Assembly: GCF_008369295.1 (NCBI RefSeq)
Contig: NZ_VOBG01000020.1
Coordinates: 1 to 64,000, forward strand
Direction: 5' to 3'
DNA from: Pseudomonas sp. ANT_H4
GTDB taxonomy: Bacteria; Pseudomonadota; Gammaproteobacteria; Pseudomonadales; Pseudomonadaceae
Length of the DNA stretch: 64,000 bases
Shown: in pieces, positions 8,277 to 18,300 of the stretch
Position numbering within the stretch: position 1 is the first letter of the stretch
Layout of the letters: the number at the start of each line of letters is the position of its first letter
Program-made: the position numbers and the translations under genes
Notes under the pieces: generated by a model
The model's input: the letters and a program-made list of their open reading frames with translations, nothing else
What the model was told of the DNA's origin: nothing
Databases searched by the model: none

Positions 8277-8578
8277 GGTTGTAGAATTCTCCTCATGCTT
8301 AATGTGTTGCGTACTGCGGGGTATATAAGGTGCGGCACTGGGCTATTCAACCGGGCGACTATTTCAAACTGTGTCCTACAGCCTGAATGTAAAGCTTTGA
8401 AGGGGATTTCCGAGTTTGCAGGTCGGTGAAAATCCCCGCTCAGCCCCATGGTTATTGGCGAGTGCGCGACCAGAGGGGCGAGGTGGGGGCTATAAATGCC
8501 TGCGCCCGTGTCAGGCACAGATGTGTTGCCAGATAATCGCTGTACGACCTTAAGTGAGTCGTACAGTGGAAAAATTCA
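8277..8578. other. 302-bp intergenic region between htpX and the aminotransferase gene
   Basis: It should hold the htpX promoter (minus strand). A perfect 9-bp stem, CTGTACGAC/GTCGTACAG, with a 9-base loop lies at 8540-8566, 12 bases past the aminotransferase stop; it lacks a T-run, so it may be a 3'-end stabiliser rather than a terminator. No convincing gene is seen. Confidence 0.5.
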
Positions 8579-9790
8579 TTACTGGCGATAGGACTTCAGG
8601 AAGTTGCCAATTCGACCTATGGCCATGTCCAGGTCATCCACGCGCGGCAAAGTCACCACGCGGAAGTGATCGGGCCACGGCCAGTTGAACGCCGTGCCCT
8701 GGACCACCAGCAGTTTTTCCGACAGCAGCAGGTCGAGGACGAACTTTTCATCGTTGTGGATCGGGCAGACTTTCGGGTCGATCCGCGGGAAGGCATACAG
8801 GGCGCCCATGGGTTTGACGCAACTGACGCCGGGAATGTCGTTGAGCAGTTCCCAGGTGCGGTTACGCTGTTCCAGCAGGCGACCGGCCGGCAGCACTAGG
8901 TCATTGATGCTCTGGTAGCCACCGAGGGCGGTCTGGATCGCGTGCTGGCTTGGCACGTTGGCGCACAGGCGCATGTTGGCCAGCATGTCGATGCCTTCGA
9001 TGTAGCTTTGCGCGTTGTGCTTGGGCCCGGAGATGGCCACCCAGCCGGAACGGAAACCCGCCACCCGGTAGGATTTGGAAAGGCCGTTGAACGTCAGGCA
9101 CAACAGGTCCGGCGCCAGGGATGCAGTGCAGATGTGCACGGCATCGTCGTAGAGGATCTTGTCGTAGATCTCGTCGGAGAACACCACCAGATTGTGCTGG
9201 CGAGCCAGTTCGAGCATACCCTGCAGCACTTCCTTGGAATAGACGGCGCCGGTGGGGTTGTTCGGGTTGATGATCACCAATGCCTTGGTGTTGGGGGTAA
9301 TCTTGGCCTTGATGTCCGCAAGGTCCGGCCACCAGTTGGCTTGTTCATCACACAGGTAATGCACTGGATGGCCGCCGGCCAGGGTCACGGCGGCAGTCCA
9401 CAGCGGATAGTCGGGTGCTGGTACCAGCACTTCGTCACCGTTGTTGAGCAAGGCCTGCGTGGCCATCACGATCAGCTCGGATACACCGTTGCCCAGGTAG
9501 ATATCTTCGATGCCGACGCCGTCCACCTGCTTTTGCTGGTAGTACTGCATCACCGCCTTGCGGGCGCTGAACAACCCCTTGGAGTCACTGTAGCCCTGGG
9601 CGGTGGGCAGGTTGCGGATCACGTCCTGGAGGATTTCATCTGGCGCTTCGAAACCAAAGGACGCCGGGTTGCCAATGTTCAGCTTGAGGATGCGATGGCC
9701 TTCCTCTTCCAGGCGTTTGGCGTGCTTGAGCACTGGGCCGCGAATGTCGTAGCAGACGTTGGCGAGCTTGTTCGATTTGCTGACCTGCAT
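8579..9790 (-). CDS. alaA: PLP-dependent aminotransferase, AlaA-like (glutamate-pyruvate type)
   Basis: 403 residues from the ATG at 9790 (MQVSKSNKLANVCYDIRGP); the frame extends to 9925 but the extra residues do not look like family sequence. Fold type I aminotransferase: KLNIGNPASFGFEAP near residue 35, YLGNGVSELI near 105, NPNNPTGAVYS near 180, DEIYDKILYDD, and the Schiff-base lysine in FNGLSKSYRVAGFRSGW near 240. The conserved Arg that binds the substrate carboxylate lies in DHFRVVTLPR. Close to E. coli AlaA/YfbQ, which makes alanine from pyruvate and glutamate. Divergent from msrB, 201 bp away. Confidence 0.88.
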   Translation of the reverse strand: MQVSKSNKLANVCYDIRGPVLKHAKRLEEEGHRILKLNIGNPASFGFEAPDEILQDVIRNLPTAQGYSDSKGLFSARKAVMQYYQQKQVDGVGIEDIYLGNGVSELIVMATQALLNNGDEVLVPAPDYPLWTAAVTLAGGHPVHYLCDEQANWWPDLADIKAKITPNTKALVIINPNNPTGAVYSKEVLQGMLELARQHNLVVFSDEIYDKILYDDAVHICTASLAPDLLCLTFNGLSKSYRVAGFRSGWVAISGPKHNAQSYIEGIDMLANMRLCANVPSQHAIQTALGGYQSINDLVLPAGRLLEQRNRTWELLNDIPGVSCVKPMGALYAFPRIDPKVCPIHNDEKFVLDLLLSEKLLVVQGTAFNWPWPDHFRVVTLPRVDDLDMAIGRIGNFLKSYRQ

Positions 9791-9991
9791 GGCGATGTGA
9801 TCCCGAAAATGAACGATCCAGACGGCGTGGACACTACCGTGCTGGGAATCCTGCGCTGGCGCACCCATAAATACGTTTGAATGCCGGTAAAACGGGTGCC
9901 AGACTGGCGTTTTGACGAGGCGCAATCATACGTGCCGCCTGATCCATGGAAAAGACACAGATCAGGCTTTTTCAGTTGCCGAGGTGTACCG

Positions 9992-10384
9992 ATGGAAAAG
10001 TTGCAGAAAACCGTTGATGAGTGGAAGGCAATGCTCGACCCAGAGCAGTACAACGTTTGTCGCCTCAAGGGCACCGAACGGCCGTTTTCCGGCAAGTACA
10101 ACGACTCCAAGGTCGACGGTGTGTACCACTGCATTTGCTGCAATGAACCGTTATTCGATTCGAAGGCCAAGTTTGATTCAGGCTGCGGCTGGCCCAGCTT
10201 CTACGAACCGATTGCCGAGCAGGCAATGGTCGAGATCCGTGACGTCAGCCACGGCATGGTTCGCACTGAAGTCACCTGCGCCAAGTGTGATGCTCACCTG
10301 GGTCATGTGTTCCCTGATGGTCCGCCGCCGACCGGTTTGCGCTATTGCATCAATTCGGTGTGCCTGGATCTGGTGCCGCGCTAG
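9992..10384 (+). CDS. msrB: Peptide methionine-(R)-S-oxide reductase MsrB
   Basis: 130 residues from the ATG at 9992 (MEKLQKTVDEW), preceded by GAGGT; the upstream frame to 9881 is non-conserved. It reduces R-methionine sulfoxide in proteins. Two CxxC pairs (HCICCNEP near residue 50, CAKCDAHLGH near 97) bind structural zinc, FDSGCGWPSFYEP is the substrate loop, and the catalytic Cys lies in LRYCINSVCLDL near the end. First gene of an antioxidant run with gpx and the OspR-like regulator. Confidence 0.96.
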   Translation: MEKLQKTVDEWKAMLDPEQYNVCRLKGTERPFSGKYNDSKVDGVYHCICCNEPLFDSKAKFDSGCGWPSFYEPIAEQAMVEIRDVSHGMVRTEVTCAKCDAHLGHVFPDGPPPTGLRYCINSVCLDLVPR

Positions 10385-10392
10385 ACAGTAAA

Positions 10393-10422
10393 CCCTCTGC
10401 AGGCACTCGCGCCTGCAGGGGC
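10393..10422 (+). terminator. Hairpin after msrB, possible weak terminator
   Basis: A 12-bp stem (one wobble) around CTGCAGGC/GCCTGCAG with a 6-base loop, starting 9 bases past the msrB stop. No T-run follows, so termination is uncertain; it could also shield the 3' end. Confidence 0.4.
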
Positions 10423-10450
10423 GGCTATATGAAGGTATAAGCCTGGAAAA

Positions 10451-10481
10451 TTAAATTGCACACAATTGAATTGCCTACTAT
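10451..10481 (+). promoter_or_regulatory. gpx promoter with an OspR/OhrR-type operator
   Basis: TTAAATTG-CACA-CAATTGAA at 10451-10470 is an inverted repeat with AATTG/CAATT half-sites like those bound by OhrR-family repressors. A -10-like TACTAT lies at 10476-10481, and AAATTG 17 bp upstream can serve as -35, so the repeat overlaps the promoter. The OspR-like gene is the second gene of the transcript, which fits thiol-switched self-repression. Confidence 0.7.
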
Positions 10482-10516
10482 CTTTTAGGTCTCCTTATCT
10501 CTTTCGAGGCACTGCC

Positions 10517-11002
10517 ATGAGCGACAACCTGCTGAGCATCCCTTGCACCACCATAAAGGGTGAGCAAAAGACGTTGGCCGATTTCTCCGGCAAGGCGATC
10601 CTCGTGGTCAATACCGCCAGCAAGTGCGGTTTCACCCCGCAATACAAGGGCCTGGAGCAACTCTGGCAGCAATACAAGGACCAGGGGCTAGTGGTGCTGG
10701 GCTTCCCTTGTAACCAGTTTGGCAAGCAGGAGCCGGGCAACGAAGGTGCCATCTCCGAATTTTGCGAGTTGAATTTCGGTGTCAGCTTCCCGCTGTTCAA
10801 GAAGATCGATGTAAACGGTGGCGAGGCTCATCCGTTGTTTGTGCAACTTAAACAGCGTGCGCCGGGCTTACTGGGTTCCAAGGGCATCAAGTGGAACTTC
10901 ACCAAGTTCCTGATCGACCGTGACGGCCAGGTGGTCAAGCGCTTCGCGCCCACCACTAAACCTCAGGAACTGACCCAAGAGATCGAAGCGTTGCTCAAAT
11001 GA
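10517..11002 (+). CDS. Glutathione peroxidase (Cys type)
   Basis: 161 residues from the ATG at 10517 (MSDNLLSIPC); a longer frame to 10466 would read through the promoter. Thioredoxin-fold peroxidase that reduces hydrogen or lipid peroxides. The peroxidatic Cys37 lies in NTASKCGFTPQY, where the animal enzyme has selenocysteine. Gln and Trp of the catalytic triad appear in LGFPCNQFGKQEPG and KWNFTKFLID. The Cys in FPCNQF and another in FCELNF make thioredoxin recycling likely. The stop overlaps the regulator start by 4 bases. Corresponds to PA2826. Confidence 0.94.
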   Translation: MSDNLLSIPCTTIKGEQKTLADFSGKAILVVNTASKCGFTPQYKGLEQLWQQYKDQGLVVLGFPCNQFGKQEPGNEGAISEFCELNFGVSFPLFKKIDVNGGEAHPLFVQLKQRAPGLLGSKGIKWNFTKFLIDRDGQVVKRFAPTTKPQELTQEIEALLK

Positions 11003-11460
11003 CCGACCTGCCCAACGAGTCCCTGGCCCTCGACAGTCAGTTGTGTTTTAAGCTGTACGCAGCCTCCCGTGCGATGACGCGGGCCTACAAGCCGATGCTC
11101 GATCAGTTGGGCCTGACCTATCCGCAATACCTGGTGATGCTGGTGTTGTGGGAATGGCAGGATGCGGCGCCACCGCAGCCGACGGTCAAGGCTTTGGGCG
11201 AACGTCTGTTACTGGATTCCGGCACATTGACGCCGCTGCTCAAGCGCCTTGAGCAATTGGCCCTGGTCAGGCGTCAGCGCAGTGCCAGCGACGAACGTGA
11301 GGTGCACCTGAGTCTTGCCGAGGCGGGCAGGCGCCTGCGTGACAGGGTTCAACCGCTAAAGGCTCGCTTGCTGTGTGACAGTGGCGTCGACCTGAGTCAG
11401 GCAGATGCCTTGCGCCATGGCCTGGATCAGTTGCTCAGGCAGATCAAAGACTTGTCGTAG
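10999..11460 (+). CDS. ospR: MarR-family redox regulator, OspR/OhrR-like
   Basis: 153 residues, winged-helix MarR fold. The N-terminal helix carries the reactive Cys16 (SQLCFKLYAASRAM), the sensing residue of one-Cys OhrR proteins; LTYPQYLVMLVLWE and the wing SASDEREVHLSLAEAGR are typical. In P. aeruginosa the equivalent (PA2825, OspR) represses the adjacent glutathione peroxidase gene and affects pigment and quorum sensing. Translationally coupled to gpx (ATGA) and likely acting at 10451-10470. Its 3' end overlaps the convergent sagS-like gene by 17 bp. Confidence 0.9.
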   Translation: MTDLPNESLALDSQLCFKLYAASRAMTRAYKPMLDQLGLTYPQYLVMLVLWEWQDAAPPQPTVKALGERLLLDSGTLTPLLKRLEQLALVRRQRSASDEREVHLSLAEAGRRLRDRVQPLKARLLCDSGVDLSQADALRHGLDQLLRQIKDLS

Positions 11461-13768
11461 TCGGCACCCAAAGGTCGAGCAGGCCGTTGAGTTCTTCCCG
11501 TCGAAAAGGCTTGGCCAGATAGTCATTCATTCCCGCGGCTCGGCAGCGCTCTCGTTCTTCGGACAGGGCGTTGGCGGTCAGCGCGACGATTGGCAATTCC
11601 GGCCAGCGCCCGCTGCGGCGAATCTGCCGGCTTGCCTCGTAGCCATCCATGACCGGCATGTTGCAGTCCATCAACACCATGTCGAAACGTTGTTCTTCAA
11701 GCAACTTGAGGGCCTCGCCACCGTGGGCCGCGACGATCACCTCACAGCCGAGCTTGCTCAGCATGCCCTTGGCCACCAGCTGATTGACCGGATTGTCTTC
11801 CACCAGCAGGATGCGCGCCCTATGGGTGATCGGGCCGGTTTCCAGCTGGGTAAGGTCAAGGACGATATTTGTGTCGGGGCGCAGGTTGCGATGCAGGATC
11901 TGGTACAGCGCATTGCGGCTCAATGGCCGCGCCTGTTGTTGCAGAGGGGCCAGGGCGGCGACTTCTTCGCTGGGCATGAAGTTGCCATAGGCGGTGACCA
12001 GCAGGATCGGTGCGCTAATCGCCGGGCGCAGGCGGAACAGGCATTCGGCGCAATCGGTGATCAGCAGGTCAGGTTTGAGCCCACTCAAGTCATCGTCGAT
12101 GGTGCGACAATGCGGTGTCAGCCCCCAACTGGGCAACAGGGTGTTCAGCAGCTCCGCCAGACCGCTACTGGCAGAGGTAATGGCAACCACCTCGCCCGTC
12201 AGGGGCGCCAGGCGCACGACAGGTATATGGGTGGGCAGAGGCAGGTCAGCGCAGAACTGGCTGCCAAAGCCGGTTTGCGAGTTGATGCTCAGGGTGCCGT
12301 GCATGGCTTTGCAAAGGTTGTGGGTCAACGCCAGCCCCAGTCCCGTGCCGCCAAACTGGCGGGTGATGCCAGCGCCGGCCTGGGTGAACGGTTGGAAAAT
12401 TCTCACTTGGGCATCCTGAGCAATGCCGATACCGGTGTCGCAGACCTCGACCCTGACTCGACCGTTGCGTGCACTGAGACGCACATCGACCCGACCAAAT
12501 CGGGTGAACTTCAAGGCGTTGGACAGCAGGTTACTGACGATTTGCCTGACCCGGGTCGGATCGCCGATGACCTGAGCGGGAAACTGATGGTCGATCAGGC
12601 ACGTCAATTCGACGTTGGGCGCGGCGTTTTGCGAGAACAGATTGGCAGTGTCTTCCACCAGCGAACCAAGGTCGAACGGGATCGTCTCCAGCTCAAGCTG
12701 GCCGGCATCGAACTTGGACATATCGAGAATGTCGTTGAGCAATTCCACCAGGACTTTGCCTGAGTCATGGGCAATCGATAGCTGTTGGCGCTGCTCGGCA
12801 TTCAGTGGGCTGTCCAGGGAAAGGGCGATCATTCCCAGCAGCCCATTAAGTGGCGTGCGAATCTCGTGACTCATGTTGGCCAGGAAGGCGGCACGGGCCT
12901 GGGCCATACCGAGGGCCGTCATCTTCGCTGCTTCCAATTCTTCGTTGGATTGGCTCAGCCGGTGGTTGATCCCCTTGAGCTCGGTAGTCCTGGCAGAAAC
13001 AATGTTTTCCAGTTGCCCGAGGTACTCGGTTATACGGTCCTCGGCCTGCTGGCGTTGCTGAATTTCGGCTTCCATGTTTTCGAACTGTTGGTTGGCGACG
13101 TTGACCAACACGCCAATCTCGTCGTGCTCATGCCCTGGCGGGCAGTCCAGGCGGTTCTGGGCGGCGCCACGCGGGTTGCGGGTACTCAACTCGCGGATGA
13201 TCCGCACCAGCGGCTGAGTCAGCATCACGTAGAACAATCCCAGCAGGATCCCGGTCAGGATCAGGCTGCGGATAAAACCGCTGAGCAGGGTGATCTCGGC
13301 GCGCCGAAGAAAGCGGCTGCCGAATGCGTAGGTGTCGACGTCGAGGCGCAAGACGCCAAGGGATTCGGTTGGCATGTGGGCGAGGAACAGCCGGTCTTCG
13401 AACTGGCGATTGGCGCCAAACAGGAAGTCACTGATGGGGCGGTAGCTGCTTTCCTTGCGTGGTCGATCAACGTCGGCCAGTACCGTTGCGTTGTTGTCGA
13501 TCAGTTGGGCACGGGTGATGGCAGGGGAGTGCAACAGGCCCAACGTCAGCTCTTGCGCCAGCTCGGCGTCGATGTTGTAGGCGATGCGCGAGGCCGGGTT
13601 ATGGCTGATTTCAATCAGCGAGCGTATTTCCCGGTTGATGGAGGCGTCTTCGCTGGCATAATCAATACCGATTTGGATCAGGCTGAGCAAGGTTCCCAAG
13701 ACGAAACCGACCAGCACAGTCAGTCTGGCTTGTTTATAAGACAAGCGGTGGGCGAACTTGATATCCAT
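11444..13768 (-). CDS. sagS: Hybrid sensor histidine kinase/response regulator, SagS-like
   Basis: 774 residues from the ATG at 13768 (MDIKFAHRLS); a TTG start at 13807 would add 13. Inner-membrane kinase: membrane segment at about 18-37, a periplasmic region of about 120 residues, a second segment at 164-187, a HAMP-like region, coiled coil, HisKA with NMSHEIRTPLNG (His near 301), HATPase with GTGLGLALTHNL, a receiver-like segment and a C-terminal receiver with VEDNPVNQLVAKG and LMDCNMPVMDGYE. Length and order match P. aeruginosa SagS (PA2824), which passes signals to HptB and controls the switch to biofilm and drug tolerance. Adjacent, convergent ospR supports orthology. The cue is unknown. 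Confidence 0.85.
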   Translation of the reverse strand: MDIKFAHRLSYKQARLTVLVGFVLGTLLSLIQIGIDYASEDASINREIRSLIEISHNPASRIAYNIDAELAQELTLGLLHSPAITRAQLIDNNATVLADVDRPRKESSYRPISDFLFGANRQFEDRLFLAHMPTESLGVLRLDVDTYAFGSRFLRRAEITLLSGFIRSLILTGILLGLFYVMLTQPLVRIIRELSTRNPRGAAQNRLDCPPGHEHDEIGVLVNVANQQFENMEAEIQQRQQAEDRITEYLGQLENIVSARTTELKGINHRLSQSNEELEAAKMTALGMAQARAAFLANMSHEIRTPLNGLLGMIALSLDSPLNAEQRQQLSIAHDSGKVLVELLNDILDMSKFDAGQLELETIPFDLGSLVEDTANLFSQNAAPNVELTCLIDHQFPAQVIGDPTRVRQIVSNLLSNALKFTRFGRVDVRLSARNGRVRVEVCDTGIGIAQDAQVRIFQPFTQAGAGITRQFGGTGLGLALTHNLCKAMHGTLSINSQTGFGSQFCADLPLPTHIPVVRLAPLTGEVVAITSASSGLAELLNTLLPSWGLTPHCRTIDDDLSGLKPDLLITDCAECLFRLRPAISAPILLVTAYGNFMPSEEVAALAPLQQQARPLSRNALYQILHRNLRPDTNIVLDLTQLETGPITHRARILLVEDNPVNQLVAKGMLSKLGCEVIVAAHGGEALKLLEEQRFDMVLMDCNMPVMDGYEASRQIRRSGRWPELPIVALTANALSEERERCRAAGMNDYLAKPFRREELNGLLDLWVPTTTSL

Positions 13769-13936
13769 CGGGTGCTGAACCACTTTACGTTTCCCTTCGC
13801 CCGGCAAGCATAGCTGAACATCAGAGGCTATCGGCCTTGCCCGGCATGAATCGATTTATTCAGGTGCAGCCCTGTGCGGTCTGCGTCAGGGCTTCCAATA
13901 CGCCATCTTTTACAAGAACTAGCCAGAGGAATAGTC

Positions 13937-14827
13937 GTGGATTCTCGATTGAATGCCTTTCTTGAGCGGGCCGATGCGGTGCTCGCTCGTCTGGAACCTT
14001 TATTGCCGGCGCCTCGCCAGTCCATTGACTGGAATCAGTGCCTGGCCGCCCGCTGGCAGCGTGAAGGCCGCAGTGGCTTCTTGTTACCGCTGGAAGTCAG
14101 CCTGGACATGCGCTTGTCCGACTTGATCGGTGTGGACAAACAGCGCGAACAGTTGGCCCGTAACACCCAACAGTTTCTCGATGGCCTACCGGCCAACCAT
14201 GCGTTGCTCTGGGGCTCGCGCGGCACCGGTAAATCCTCGATGGTGCGCGCCTTGCTGGCCCAGCATGCGAAGGCCGGCCTGCGCCTGATCGAAATCGAGC
14301 GAGATCACCTGGCCGACCTGCCACGGGTGGTCGAGCAATTGGTCAAATTGCCACAACGCTTTGTGCTGTTTTGTGATGACCTGTCGTTCGAGGCCGGCGA
14401 AAGTGATTACCGGATCCTCAAGAGTGTACTCGACGGCTCCCTGGAGCAGGCACCGGAAAACGTCTTGCTGTACGCCACTTCCAACCGCCGCCACCTGGTC
14501 CCCGAAAACCAGAGCGACAACGAAAACTGGAAGATGGTCGATGGCGAGTTGCACCCCAATGAAGCGGTGGAAGACAAGATCGCCCTGTCTGATCGTTTTG
14601 GCCTGTGGCTGTCGTTTTACCCGTTCAACCAGGAGCACTTTCTCGACGTGGTCGAGCACTGGATCGGTGAGCTGGCCAGCAAGGCCGGCTTGCCGTGGCA
14701 ACGTGACGAAGCACTGGACATCCTCGCGGTACGTTGGGCAACCGGTCGCGGTAATCGCAACGGCCGTTGCGCGTATCAGTTCGCCCGCTATTGGGTTGGC
14801 CTCAAATTGCTGGAACGTCAGCCATGA
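13937..14827 (+). CDS. DUF815 family AAA+ ATPase
   Basis: 296 residues from a GTG at 13937 with AGAGGA 6 bases upstream; the frame opens further upstream without a better start. AAA+ features: Walker A LLWGSRGTGKSSMV near residue 105, Walker B RFVLFCDDLSFE near 147, and sensor-1-like LLYATSNRRHLVPE near 180. The family is widespread and its function is not established. It overlaps msrC by 4 bases (ATGA), so the two are translated together, which hints at a link to oxidative repair; this is inference. Confidence 0.82.
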   Translation: MDSRLNAFLERADAVLARLEPLLPAPRQSIDWNQCLAARWQREGRSGFLLPLEVSLDMRLSDLIGVDKQREQLARNTQQFLDGLPANHALLWGSRGTGKSSMVRALLAQHAKAGLRLIEIERDHLADLPRVVEQLVKLPQRFVLFCDDLSFEAGESDYRILKSVLDGSLEQAPENVLLYATSNRRHLVPENQSDNENWKMVDGELHPNEAVEDKIALSDRFGLWLSFYPFNQEHFLDVVEHWIGELASKAGLPWQRDEALDILAVRWATGRGNRNGRCAYQFARYWVGLKLLERQP

Positions 14828-15306
14828 TTGATTTGCAGCAGGCCGGTACCGGCCTTGATGGATACGACATGCTTTACGCACAACTGGAATCGTTGTTGGC
14901 CGATGAGCGGGACTTTATCGCCAACGCTGCGCAGTTTTCGGCGTTCCTGTTCAATCAGCTCGATGACTTGAACTGGGCCGGCTTCTACCTCAACCGCAAT
15001 GAAGAATTGGTGCTTGGGCCTTTCCAGGGGCAGATAGCCTGTGTACGCATTCCCTTTGGGCGTGGTGTTTGCGGCGCTGCTGCTGCCACGCGGCAAACAC
15101 AACGGGTGGAAGATGTTCGCGCCTTTGCAGGGCACATTGCCTGTGACAGCGCGTCGAGTAGCGAATTGGTAGTGCCGCTGGTCAAGGACGGACGGCTAAT
15201 CGGCGTTCTGGACCTGGACAGCCCGAAGCTGGCGCGTTTTACCTCTCGGGATCAGGTCGGTATTGAACAGCTGGCAGCGATTTTCCTGCGCCTTACCGAT
15301 TGTTGA
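14824..15306 (+). CDS. msrC: Free methionine-(R)-sulfoxide reductase (GAF-domain fRMsr)
   Basis: 160 residues forming one GAF domain. It reduces free, not protein-bound, R-methionine sulfoxide. The three family cysteines are present: Cys73 (QIACVRIPF), Cys83 (GRGVCGAAA) and Cys107 (HIACDSASSSE). The C-terminal GVLDLDSPKLARF stretch is typical of YebR/fRMsr proteins. The frame opens at 14767, but the ATG coupled to the DUF815 stop is the sensible start. It is the third peroxide/sulfoxide repair gene within 5.5 kb (with msrB and gpx). Confidence 0.92.
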   Translation: MIDLQQAGTGLDGYDMLYAQLESLLADERDFIANAAQFSAFLFNQLDDLNWAGFYLNRNEELVLGPFQGQIACVRIPFGRGVCGAAAATRQTQRVEDVRAFAGHIACDSASSSELVVPLVKDGRLIGVLDLDSPKLARFTSRDQVGIEQLAAIFLRLTDC

Positions 15307-15323
15307 ATGATTAGTGGCCCTGG

Positions 15324-15347
15324 CTGCAACCTGCAGCCAGGTTGCAG
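15324..15347. terminator. Hairpin between convergent msrC and the RocS-like gene
   Basis: A perfect 10-bp stem (CTGCAACCTG/CAGGTTGCAG) with a 4-base loop lies in the 48-bp gap between two convergent stops. No T-run on either side, so termination is plausible from position only. Confidence 0.45.
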
Positions 15348-15354
15348 TCTGTCG

Positions 15355-18300
15355 TCAACGACTTATCAGTCTGTCCAGTTGCATTTGCAGGGTCCGCTCC
15401 AGTTCCAGCATGGACGCCTCGATTGCCTTGACCCAGGGATCGATACTCAGCTGATCGGTGCCGTCGCAGGCTTTTTCCAGGGCTTCGCAATGTTCGGCCA
15501 ATGCATGGGCCTGGACGATCTGGGCAGCCCCCTTGATCTTGTGAGCCTGGTCGATAAGGTCCTGCCGGACTCCTTGTGCCAGCAACGCCATGAGTTCACC
15601 ACGATCATTGCGGCTGCTGCTCAACAGCTCTTCCAGCAGACGCCGGCTTAACGCCGGATCACCGCCGGTAAGTGCATGCAGGCTGTCGAGATTGAAAAGT
15701 TTGCTGGAAGGCAGGGGGCTGACCTCGGCCAAGTGCCGCCCCAGGGTCGTGAGACTGATGGGCTTGAACAGGCAGTCATTCATGCCCGCCTCCTTGCAGC
15801 GTTGTTTCTCCTCCGGCTGGGCATTGGCGGTGAAGCCTAGGACAATACAGGGCGCCATGTTTTCCCGTTGCTCGTGCTCGCGAATAGAGCGGGTCAGTTC
15901 ATAGCCGTTCATGATCGGCATATTGCAGTCGGCGATGATCAGGTCGAAGTGTCCCTGGCGCCATGCCTGGAATCCTGCTGCGCCATGTTGGACAGCTGTG
16001 AACTGATGGCCGAGAAAACCCAGTTGCTGGCACATGAGCAAGCGGTTTGCGGGGTGATCGTCTACCACCAGCACGTTCAGTACGGCTGCGATTTCCACTA
16101 CCACCGGCTTCAACTCAATCACGGGATGTGTCGGCGCCAGGCTGGTCATGTTCAGCGAAACATACACCTGGGTGCCGACTCTGGGCACGCTGCTCAAGCT
16201 CAGATGCCCGCCCATCATTTCGCACAGGCTGCGACAGATCACCAGCCCCAGGCCGGCACCGCTTCTGGCCAAATGCCCCGAGTTGTCAGCCTGGGCAAAA
16301 GGTTCGAACAGCCGTTGCTGATCGTCCCAGGTGATCCCGATGCCCGTGTCCTCGACCGCCAGTTTCATGTTGATTTGTTGTGTCTGGCTGTCGGCCTGGA
16401 TATCCACCTTGATCTTCACCTGGCCCTGCTCAGTAAATTTGATGGCATTGCTCACCAGGTTGGAAAGGATCTGTTTGAAGCGCAGTGGATCGATCAGCAC
16501 ATCGGTATGTTCGACGCTGCGGTTGAACTCAAGTAACAGGCTGAGGGATTTCTGGCGCGCCAAGCCATCAAAGACCCGTACCACCGACTCAATGAGCTCC
16601 CACAGATTGACCCGCTCTGGTGCCAGGCTCAGGCGGCCGGATTCGATACGGGCGATGTCCAGGATATCGCCGATCAGCTCCAGCAAGTCTTTCGCCGAGT
16701 TGTAGGCGACCTCGATGGCGGGACGGTCCAGATGGCCGTGCTCGGCACGTTTGAGGGTCAGCTCAAGCATGCCGATGACTGCATTCATGGGGGTGCGGAT
16801 TTCATGACTCATGGTCGTCAGAAATGTGCTTTTTGCCCGATTGGCCTCATCTGCACGATCCTTGGCGGCCCGCAGTTCATCGAATAATTGGCGTCGTTCG
16901 CTGATGTCGATCCAGCCACCAATGATCCCCCTGACCTCGCCGGTGGAGTCGCGGTACGGCAGAATCCAGTGGTAGATCGTCAGTTTTTTCCCATGAATGT
17001 GCAACGAACGGTCGAGAATCAACGGACTGCCTTCGGCGACTACCCGTTGATAATCGGCGTGGTATTGGCTGGCTTCCAAATCGATGTCCAGGCCGATCTG
17101 GGTAACGCTTTTGCCAATCACCTCTTCGCGCCTGACGCCGAAAACCTGCAGGTAGCTGTCATTGCAGGTTTGAAGCAATCCGTTGCGATCGCGTACATAG
17201 ATCGGATGAGGCGTTTCGTTAACCAGGGCCCGCATGAATTCAAGCTGGTCGTTGAGGGCACGTTCAGCCATCTGTCGGTGCTTGATCTGCCTGCGCATAT
17301 AGGCATTCCAGGTCAGGGACGTCAGCAGCAGGAGGCCTGCGCCGATGATGACCTGGAGAATCAGGTGATGGTAGTTACGCCAATAGCTATCGGATGCCGC
17401 CGTGTAACCACGCCAGCGACTGTTGATGATCCCCAGTTCATCCGAGGCAATACTGAGTAATGCCTTGTCGAGAATCGAGCTTAGCTCGGTGGCGCTACGC
17501 GAGGTGGCCAGGGAAAAGGAGGCCAGTTGGGTGCCGATGCTGGAGCTGATCTGCAATTTGTCCTGGAATACCTGTGAGGAGAGGAAGTAGTTGGCGACCA
17601 CCAGCGGACTGACGGCACCTTCCACGTGCCCTTGGGCCAATAATTTCGAGGCCTTGAAGGTATCGCTGGCTTGCACCAACTTGATCTGCGGGAACGCTTG
17701 ACGCAAATAGCTCACCAAGGGGTTGCCTTCGGTTATCGCCAGGCGTTTGCCCGTCAGTTGTTCAAGGCTTGAGGGGGCGTCAGGCCCTTTGCGCGTTAGC
17801 AGTACATAGGAATTTTCCAGGTAGGGCCGGCTGAAGCTCAGCTTGGACTTCCGTTCGGTGCTGGGGATGATTGCTGCGATGATGTCGGCCTTGTTGCTTT
17901 CTACCTGCTGGATCATGTCGTTGAGGTTGCGGGAGTGCTGGGTCTCGAAGCGTAAACCGGTGCGCAGCCGAATCAGCTCCAGAAGATCTGCAGTGATGCC
18001 GCGCAGGGTGCCGTCTGCGTCGAGGAAGGTCATCGGTGCGAAGGTTTTATTGATGACCACCTTTACCACGGGATGCTCTTTGAGCCAGCGCTCCTCGCGC
18101 TGGCTCAGTTGCAGCTTGTGATCGGTCAGTAATATGTCGCTGCCGGCGCTCCAGCGTTTGGAGATGTTTTCCTGCTCGTTGGTTGCAATGACCCCCAGGA
18201 CTGAATTGATGATGCTCAACAAGATCGGCTGATCCCGGCGTACGGCAAAGCTGAAACCGTAGGCTTCGTGCTTGCCGAAGTTGGCCATGCGAATATTTTT

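Noticed and set aside
11405..12763. 452-codon plus-strand frame opposite sagS
   Set aside because: Antisense shadow; the minus strand encodes clear kinase and receiver motifs throughout.
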